64,000 bases of DNA from Streptomyces endocoffeicus (GTDB taxonomy: Bacteria; Actinomycetota; Actinomycetes; Streptomycetales; Streptomycetaceae): NCBI RefSeq assembly GCF_016741935.1, contig NZ_JAERRG010000024.1, forward strand, positions 1 to 64,000, given 5' to 3'. A model generated the notes under the pieces. The model made no database searches. It saw only the letters and a program-made list of their open reading frames with translations, and was not told where the DNA came from. Below, piece by piece: positions 58,814-64,000 of this stretch (positions within the stretch are counted from its first letter, which is position 1; each line of letters begins with the position of its first letter). Made by a program: the position numbers and the translations under genes.

Positions 58814-60058
58814 TCAGTCGCCCTTCGCGAGGCTCTGTTCGCCGTTGCGCTGCAGGTCGGCGAGGATCTTCTGCGGGTCCGTGGTGCGCAGCGACTGGAG
58901 TTCGGTGTTGAACTGGCTGAGCACCTTGTCGAACCCGGCGACGGTCACCGGGCCCTGCGCGTAGGCGTTGGCGTCGACCCAGGCCTTGGCCTCCGGCGCC
59001 TGCTTCGCGTAGTCGGCGAGGGCGCTGGTGCGCGAGGGCATCACCCCGAATCCGTCGGCGAACTTCAGCTGCCGCTCACCGGAGCTGAGGTACTTCACCA
59101 GGTCCACGGCCGCCGACCGGTGGGCGCTCTCGGCGGCCACGCCCCAGCAGTTGCTGAAGGCCAGCGTGGCCTTCCCGGCCGGTCCCGCGGGCAGCGGGAC
59201 CACCTTGTAGTCCACCTTCGGGTAGTCGAGCTTCATGCCGCCGGTCAGCCAGTTGCCCTCGATGGTCATGGCGGCCTTGCCCTTGCCGAGGGCCTCGCCG
59301 CCCCAGCTGGTGTCGACCTGCTTGGCGTACTTCATCGAGCCGGACCGCAGCAGCGACCTCACAAAGCCGAGTCCCTCGGCGTTCTTCGCGCTGTCGGCGG
59401 TCATCTTCGTCTGCTTCGCGTCGGTGATCCATCCGCCCGCCTGCTTCATGAAGACGCCGAGTCGCTGGTACTCGTCGCTGGTGACCAGGCCGGTGACCCC
59501 GTTACCGGTGAGCTTGCCGGCGACCTTCCTCAGCTCGTCCCAGGAGGTGGGGTAGTCCTTCTCGGTCAGCCCCGCCTTCTTCCACAGGTCGGTGTTGATG
59601 GCGAGGGCGAGGGTGGAGGTGTCCTTGGGCAGGCACACCAGCTTCCCGTCGTAGGTGAAGGAGGTGCGCAGGGGCTCGGCGAAGTCGTCCGCGTCCTTGA
59701 TCTTGTCGCCATACGGGTACAGGGAGCCGCCCTTGGCGTAGTTCGCGAACTGGTCGGAGTTGACGTAGAAGACGTCCGGCGGCCGGTGCCCGGCGAAGGA
59801 CTGGGCCAGCTGCTGGTTCATGTCCTTGGCGGCTTCGACGGTCACCTTGTTGCCGGACTGCTTCTCGTACGCGGCCGCGGCCTCCTTGACCGCCTTGGTC
59901 TCGGCGTCGCCCGAGGTGGCTATCAGGACCTTCAGGTGCTGTTTGGCGCCGGTGTCCTGCTTCGTTTCCTTGTCGTCGCCGAAGCTCGACGAGCAGCCGG
60001 TGGCGGCCAGGAGCGCCGCGCAGGTGACGAGGGCGGCCGTGGCCGTGCGGGGGGCCAT
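58814..60058 (-). CDS. Sugar-binding lipoprotein
   Basis: A 414-residue family 1 sugar-binding protein with signal peptide and lipobox AATGC (Cys22). The core has VTVEAAKDMNQQLAQSFAGHRPPDVFYVNSDQFANYAKGGSLYPY and GGEALGKGKAAMTIEGNWLTGGMK, typical of extracellular solute-binding proteins for malto- or other oligosaccharides. ATG at 60058 follows GGAGGA. It is first in the importer operon, 108 bases after the LacI-family gene on the same strand. Confidence 0.93.
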   Translation of the reverse strand: MAPRTATAALVTCAALLAATGCSSSFGDDKETKQDTGAKQHLKVLIATSGDAETKAVKEAAAAYEKQSGNKVTVEAAKDMNQQLAQSFAGHRPPDVFYVNSDQFANYAKGGSLYPYGDKIKDADDFAEPLRTSFTYDGKLVCLPKDTSTLALAINTDLWKKAGLTEKDYPTSWDELRKVAGKLTGNGVTGLVTSDEYQRLGVFMKQAGGWITDAKQTKMTADSAKNAEGLGFVRSLLRSGSMKYAKQVDTSWGGEALGKGKAAMTIEGNWLTGGMKLDYPKVDYKVVPLPAGPAGKATLAFSNCWGVAAESAHRSAAVDLVKYLSSGERQLKFADGFGVMPSRTSALADYAKQAPEAKAWVDANAYAQGPVTVAGFDKVLSQFNTELQSLRTTDPQKILADLQRNGEQSLAKGD

Positions 60059-60128
60059 GATTCCTCCGTGGATTCGGGATGGTACGTGCGGCTCGAGGGG
60101 GGTGGAGGAGAGGTGGTGTTGTGGGGCG

Positions 60129-60146
60129 CGGCGCCTCACGGCGCCG
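60129..60146 (-). terminator. Hairpin after LacI-family gene
   Basis: CGGCGCC (60129-60135) pairs with GGCGCCG (60140-60146) around TCAC, 21 bases past the LacI-family stop on the minus strand. It probably separates regulator and importer transcripts. Confidence 0.55.
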
Positions 60147-60166
60147 GCGCGGCGGAGGGCCGGTCG

Positions 60167-61231
60167 TCAGGGCGCCGGTGCGTCGGGATCCGGCGCCGGA
60201 GTGCTGTCGCGGACGACGAGGGACGGCTCCAGCAGGACGCGCTCCGGTGGCGCGGCCGGGTTGGCCATCCGGGCCAGCAGCAGCCGCACGCACTCACCTC
60301 CGACCGCCTCCAGCGGCTGGGCGACCGTGGACAGGGAGGGCGAGAGGATCCCGGCGGTCGGCGAGTCGTCGAAGCCGACCACGGCGACGTCCCGGCCCGG
60401 GGCGGCGTTCCGCTCGCGCAGCGCGTGATAGCAGCCGAGCGCCAGCGTGTCGCTGGCCGCGACCACGGCCGTGACACCCGCGTCCAGTAAGGGCTTCACG
60501 GCGATACGGGCCGCCTCGACGTCCCCCGCGCTCTCCGCGCGCCGTCCGCGCGTCGGGAGCCCGTGCCGGCGCATGGCCCGCTGCCAGCCCTCGGCACGGT
60601 CGTCACCGACACCGGAGCCGCGCGGCCAGCCCAGGAAGGCGATTTTGCGGTGCCCAAGGGCGACCAGATGCTCCACGGCGGCGTCCGTGCCCGAGGCGCC
60701 GTCGACGTCGGCCCAATCACCGATCTGCCGCCCCGACCACATCCGGCCGAAGCCGACGAACGGTACGCCCCGCTTGGCCAGCCACGCCTGGCGCGGATCC
60801 TGGCGGGCGGTGTTGCTGAGCACGAAGCCGTCGACGTCATGCCGGCCGAGCAGTTCCTCGTACCCTTCCAGGCTCGGGCCGCCGGGCGGGCAGGCGAACA
60901 GCAGTATCCGGTAGCCGGCCTCGTCGGCGGCCTGCGACAGGGCGTGCAGAAAGCGGTCCATGACCGGGGCCGTGTCGCCGCCCGGGGCGGGCTGGATGCC
61001 GTAGCCGATCAGCTTGCTGGAGCGGGTGCGCAGCGTCTGCGCGGCACGGCTCGGGCGGTAGCCCATCTCGTCGATCGCCGCGCGGACTCGCTCCAGGGTC
61101 TCGGGGCGCAGCAGGTCCGGTGAGTTGATGGCGTTGGACACCGTCTGCGGGGAGACACCGGCCCGGCGGGCGACCATGGCAAGGGTCACCGGGCTGCCCT
61201 TGGGCGAGGGGCTGCTGGTGGAGCGGGGCAT
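60167..61231 (-). CDS. LacI-family transcriptional regulator
   Basis: A 354-residue LacI/GalR regulator. The N-terminal HTH and hinge are clear: VTLAMVARRAGVSPQTVSNAINSPDLLRPETLERV and MGYRPSRAAQTLRTRSS (about 14-72). The C-terminal sugar-binding domain includes DGFVLSNTARQDPR and GVTAVVAASDTLALGCYHALRE. It sits between the sugar importer and the divergent debranching-type glycosidase, so it likely represses both until the oligosaccharide is present. Confidence 0.93.
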   Translation of the reverse strand: MPRSTSSPSPKGSPVTLAMVARRAGVSPQTVSNAINSPDLLRPETLERVRAAIDEMGYRPSRAAQTLRTRSSKLIGYGIQPAPGGDTAPVMDRFLHALSQAADEAGYRILLFACPPGGPSLEGYEELLGRHDVDGFVLSNTARQDPRQAWLAKRGVPFVGFGRMWSGRQIGDWADVDGASGTDAAVEHLVALGHRKIAFLGWPRGSGVGDDRAEGWQRAMRRHGLPTRGRRAESAGDVEAARIAVKPLLDAGVTAVVAASDTLALGCYHALRERNAAPGRDVAVVGFDDSPTAGILSPSLSTVAQPLEAVGGECVRLLLARMANPAAPPERVLLEPSLVVRDSTPAPDPDAPAP

Positions 61232-61329
61232 ACGGGTCTCCGACGTACGAGGGTCTGAAGCCTGGTCCTACGAGCTCGATTTGAGCGTTCCAAAGGCATT
61301 GTCAGCGCTCTGAAGAGGCCGTTAATGTC

Positions 61330-61345
61330 ATTGGATCGATCTAAT
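61330..61345. promoter_or_regulatory. Candidate LacI-family operator
   Basis: ATTGGATCGATCTAAT is a 16-base near-perfect palindrome (one mismatched pair) with the central CG typical of LacI-family sites. It lies between the LacI gene and the debranching-type gene, overlapping the ATG at 61344, which favours the later TTG as real start. Confidence 0.55.
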
Positions 61346-61364
61346 GCTGAGAGGTTCTACTCCT

Positions 61365-63509
61365 TTGGACACCACTGTCAAGGCCCAGGACACCAACGGA
61401 CCGGTCACGACCTCCACTTCGGCGGCGGCGGATCTGCAGCCGTTCCTGCACGACGCGGTCGTCACGCTCTACGCGCCGAGCTTTGCGGTCTCACGCGCGG
61501 ATGGGCAGCTCGACGGGGGTGCGGACGGCTTCTACCACGGAGACGGCAGGGCGCTGTCCCATCTGACCGTCACGGTGGGGTCCATTGCCCTGGCGCCGGT
61601 CGGCGGCGGGCTCAGGGGAGCCGACCGGGCGGACTTCCGGGCGATCCTGCGGGGGCTCGGCGAGGTGACGCCCGACCCGGCGGTCGCCCTGAACCGCCGC
61701 CGGACCGTGGCCTCCGGGCGGTTGGAGGAGAGCTTCGAGGTCACCAACGCGGGCACCCAGCGGGTCGGCTTCCGGCTCACGGTCACGGCCGGCACGGACC
61801 TCGCCCCGATGGAGCGGGTGAAGTCGGGCCACGTCCTGGACCCGGTGCCGGCGCGGGCCGGGGGCGCGGAAGGCGCCGAGGGCGGCGGTCTGGTGTGGTC
61901 CCGCGACGGGTTCGCCGTACGCCTGGGCAGCGAGCCCGCGCCGGACGCCCTGGAGGCACCGGAGGGCCGGCTGTCGTACGACGTCGAACTGGACCCCGGC
62001 GCTTCATGGACGGTGACGCTGCGCTGCACGGCGGCGTACGCGGACGGCGACCAGTTCCCGGCCGCCCCGGCGGACGCCGTACCCTGGCGCGGCCCGGCCC
62101 TGCGCAGCGCGGACCGGCGCTTCGACCACTGGCTGGACCAGTCGGTCGCCGACGCGGACCGGCTGCGCCTGATGGACCCCCGGTCCGCGGAGGGCCGCAC
62201 GGGCGGCGTCGATCAGTTCCTGGCGGCCGGAGCTCCGTGGTTTCTGACCCTCTTCGGCCGCGACTCGCTGTGGGCCGCCCGGATGCTGCTCCCGCTCGGC
62301 ACCGAGCTCGCGGCCGGTACGCTGCGCACCCTCGCCCGCCGCCAGGGGGCGGTGGCCGACCCCGCCACGGAGGAGCAGCCGGGGAAGATCCTGCACGAAG
62401 TGCGGCGCTCCACCCAGAGCTTCACCGACACGTTCGCCGTCCCGCCGGTGTACTACGGCACGGTCGACGCGACCCCCCTGTGGATCACCCTGCTCCACGA
62501 CGCCTGGCGCTGGGGCCTGGCCCCCGAGCAGGTGGAGCAGCTGCTGCCGCACACCGAGTCGGCGCTCGCGTGGATACGCGACCAGGCGGACGCGGCCGGC
62601 GACGGTTTCCTCAGGTACGTCGACCGGACCGGACGGGGCCTGGCCAACCAGGGCTGGAAGGACTCCGGCGACGCCATCCGCCATCGCGACGGCCGGCTCG
62701 CCGACCCGCCGATCGCGCTGTGCGAGGTGCAGGCGTACGCGTACGAGGCGGCGCGGGGCGGCGCGGCCCTGCTGCGCGCTTTCGGGCGGCCGGGGGCGGA
62801 CGCCTGGGAGGAATGGGCGGACGGGCTCGCCACCCGCTTCCGGAAGCGCTTCTGGGTGGAGGACGCGCGGGGCCCGTACCCGGCGGTCGCGCTGGACCGC
62901 GACAGCCGGCCGGTGGACTCGGTCACCTCGGGCTTCGGCCACCTTCTCGGGACGGGCCTGCTGAACCAGGAGGAGAGCGCGGCGCTGGCGGCCCGGTTGA
63001 CCGGCCCCGACCTCGACTCGGGCCACGGTCTGCGCACCCTGAGCAGCGATTCGGTGGGCTTCAATCCGTACGGCTACCACATTGGCTCCATCTGGCCGCA
63101 CGACACCGCGATCGCCGTGCACGGCCTGGTCAGGGCCGGCTTCCCGGACGCGGCGGCGCCGCTGGCGGCGGGCCTGCTGACGGCGTCGGCGGGGTTCGCC
63201 GGCCGCCTGCCCGAGCTCTTCGCAGGGCACGGCGGAGCGGCGGGCCCGCACCCCGCCCCCTACCCCGCGTCCTGTCGCCCCCAGGCCTGGGCGGCCGCTT
63301 CCTCGGTCCTGGTGCTGCGCTCGGCCCTCGGCCTGGAGGCGGACGTCCCGGGCGGCACGGTCACCGTGGCCCCCGCCTTCGCCGGGGCGTACGCCCCGCT
63401 GACGGTGACGGGGCTCCAGGTCGGCGGGGCCCGGCTGGACATCGCGCTGGCGGCGGACGGAGCGGTGAGCGTGACGGCACCGGAGGGGCTGACGGTGGTC
63501 TCGGCCTGA
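61365..63509 (+). CDS. Glycogen-debranching-type glycoside hydrolase (amylo-alpha-1,6-glucosidase-like)
   Basis: A protein of about 714 residues with an N-terminal glycogen debranching enzyme domain (about 20-220; DGFYHGDGRALSHLTVTVG is its hallmark) and an (alpha/alpha)6 barrel (about 240-690) with FLTLFGRDSLWAARM, GKILHEVR, NQGWKDSGDAIRHRDGR and YGYHIGSIWPHDTAIAVHGL. It has no signal peptide, so it acts on imported oligosaccharides or storage glucan. TTG at 61365 has GAGAGG upstream; ATG at 61344 has none and overlaps the presumed operator. Divergent from LacI. Substrate linkage is unproven. Confidence 0.88.
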   Translation: MDTTVKAQDTNGPVTTSTSAAADLQPFLHDAVVTLYAPSFAVSRADGQLDGGADGFYHGDGRALSHLTVTVGSIALAPVGGGLRGADRADFRAILRGLGEVTPDPAVALNRRRTVASGRLEESFEVTNAGTQRVGFRLTVTAGTDLAPMERVKSGHVLDPVPARAGGAEGAEGGGLVWSRDGFAVRLGSEPAPDALEAPEGRLSYDVELDPGASWTVTLRCTAAYADGDQFPAAPADAVPWRGPALRSADRRFDHWLDQSVADADRLRLMDPRSAEGRTGGVDQFLAAGAPWFLTLFGRDSLWAARMLLPLGTELAAGTLRTLARRQGAVADPATEEQPGKILHEVRRSTQSFTDTFAVPPVYYGTVDATPLWITLLHDAWRWGLAPEQVEQLLPHTESALAWIRDQADAAGDGFLRYVDRTGRGLANQGWKDSGDAIRHRDGRLADPPIALCEVQAYAYEAARGGAALLRAFGRPGADAWEEWADGLATRFRKRFWVEDARGPYPAVALDRDSRPVDSVTSGFGHLLGTGLLNQEESAALAARLTGPDLDSGHGLRTLSSDSVGFNPYGYHIGSIWPHDTAIAVHGLVRAGFPDAAAPLAAGLLTASAGFAGRLPELFAGHGGAAGPHPAPYPASCRPQAWAAASSVLVLRSALGLEADVPGGTVTVAPAFAGAYAPLTVTGLQVGGARLDIALAADGAVSVTAPEGLTVVSA

Positions 63510-63565
63510 CGCGGCGCCCCGGTGCTTCGGCAGCAGCTCTACGAGCTGTGCGTGAACCCGAGGCT

Positions 63566-64000
63566 TCAGTCCTTGTAGTCGGGGGCGATGCGCTCGACCA
63601 TCCGGAGCAGTGCCGCCCAGGCGAGGTCGTACGCCTTGTCGTCCTGGAGGTCGGAGCTGTCGTCCTCGCCGGCCAGTTGGCGTGCGGTGAGTTCGCAGAT
63701 GTCGGGGTGGGGGGTGATGAGCTTCGCGCCGCCGGCCATGGCCGTGGTCTGGATCTCGCACGCCTTGTCCAGGTAGTACATGCGCAGGAATGCCTCGCCC
63801 GGGGTCTCGCCGACGGTCAGCAGACCGTGGTTGCGCAGGATCATCGCGGGGTGGTCGGCGAGGTCGGTGACCAGGCGGCGCTGTTCGGCGAGGTTGAGGG
63901 CGACGCCCTCGTAGTCGTGGTAGCCGACCCTGCCGTAGAACTCCATGGAGATCTGGTTGAGCGAGAGCAGACCGTCCTCCTGCGCGGCGACGGCGCAGCC
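63566..64000 (-). CDS. Class II aldolase/adducin-family protein (5' end cut by window)
   Basis: The C-terminal part (about 144 residues) of a class II aldolase/adducin-fold protein. The frame stays open to base 64000 with AVAAQEDGLLSLNQIS continuing upstream, so the start lies outside. The motif PAMILRNHGLLTVGETPGEAFLRMYYLDKACEIQ contains the third zinc-ligand His of this fold. Relatives include L-fuculose-1-phosphate aldolase and methylthioribulose-1-phosphate dehydratase; the fragment cannot distinguish them. It converges on the glycosidase gene over a 56-base gap. Confidence 0.85.
   Translation of the reverse strand, partial: GCAVAAQEDGLLSLNQISMEFYGRVGYHDYEGVALNLAEQRRLVTDLADHPAMILRNHGLLTVGETPGEAFLRMYYLDKACEIQTTAMAGGAKLITPHPDICELTARQLAGEDDSSDLQDDKAYDLAWAALLRMVERIAPDYKD

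Noticed and set aside
57455..60490. A 1011-codon open frame on the plus strand
   Set aside because: It is antisense to the sugar importer and LacI genes, has an Arg/Gly/Glu/Gln/Val-rich shadow composition and no motif; high GC keeps such frames open.

Overview
The window is high-GC actinobacterial chromosome, most likely Streptomyces. The support is G/C-rich third codon positions, many GTG and a few TTG starts, overlapping ATGA/GTGA stop-start junctions, two cytochrome P450s (one with the odd K-helix of the CYP157 family), a SpoIIE-type phosphatase fused to an anti-sigma-like ATPase, Tat-exported enzymes and a LytR-CpsA-Psr protein. I see no rRNA, tRNA, CRISPR array, intact insertion sequence or phage gene. 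It reads as an accessory catabolic and nutrient-scavenging region: regulated operons, each pairing an importer with enzymes.

Layout. 0-3.7 kb: an MHS-type transporter divergent from an RraA-like protein and a D-2-hydroxyacid dehydrogenase. 3.7-10.7 kb: exported GH95-like glycosidase, DUF998 membrane protein, Tat-exported PhoX-like (DUF839) protein, LytR-CpsA-Psr protein and a small membrane protein. 10.8-17.4 kb: LysR regulator, MHS transporter, AidB-like acyl-CoA dehydrogenase, class III CoA-transferase and glutaryl-CoA-dehydrogenase-like enzyme, best read as uptake, CoA activation and oxidative decarboxylation of glutarate or a similar diacid. 17.5-24.4 kb: two P450s, a tautomerase-like protein, the SpoIIE-family phosphatase and an esterase relic.

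24.5-31.2 kb (sulfur operon A, minus strand): SsuCBA-like ABC importer, NtaA/SnaA/DszA-type flavin monooxygenase, OsmC-like protein and SsuE-like FMN reductase, preceded by a short leader peptide (30212-30343) and a divergent GntR regulator. 48.8-56.6 kb (sulfur operon B, plus strand) repeats the plan with an unrelated transporter: Opp/Dpp-type importer, second monooxygenase of the same family and an SsuE-like paralogue, again behind a short leader peptide (48863-48937). The two leader peptides share an Arg/Cys-rich C-terminal motif (CRRHIDLMRSSSARCR and CRYVDLRRTSSALCR). This is the most striking signal in the window and suggests translation-coupled, probably cysteine-responsive, attenuation of both operons.

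31.2-38.7 kb: RpiR regulator, phosphonatase-like HAD hydrolase, class I aminotransferase, polar-amino-acid-type ABC importer and an alkaline-phosphatase-superfamily hydrolase. Paired operator-like palindromes lie between the two divergent arms. This is a candidate uncharacterised organophosphonate or amino-organophosphorus utilisation locus. 38.7-48.7 kb: IclR regulator, class C serine hydrolase, Dpp-type importer, ROK protein, creatininase-family amidohydrolase and enolase-superfamily enzyme, a second uncharacterised catabolic island. 56.6-63.5 kb: a carbohydrate ABC importer with LacI regulator and a divergent glycogen-debranching-type glycosidase. The last gene is a class II aldolase cut by the window edge.

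All functions come from reading motifs by eye; no database search was run. Starts were chosen from ribosome-binding sites and family-typical N termini.
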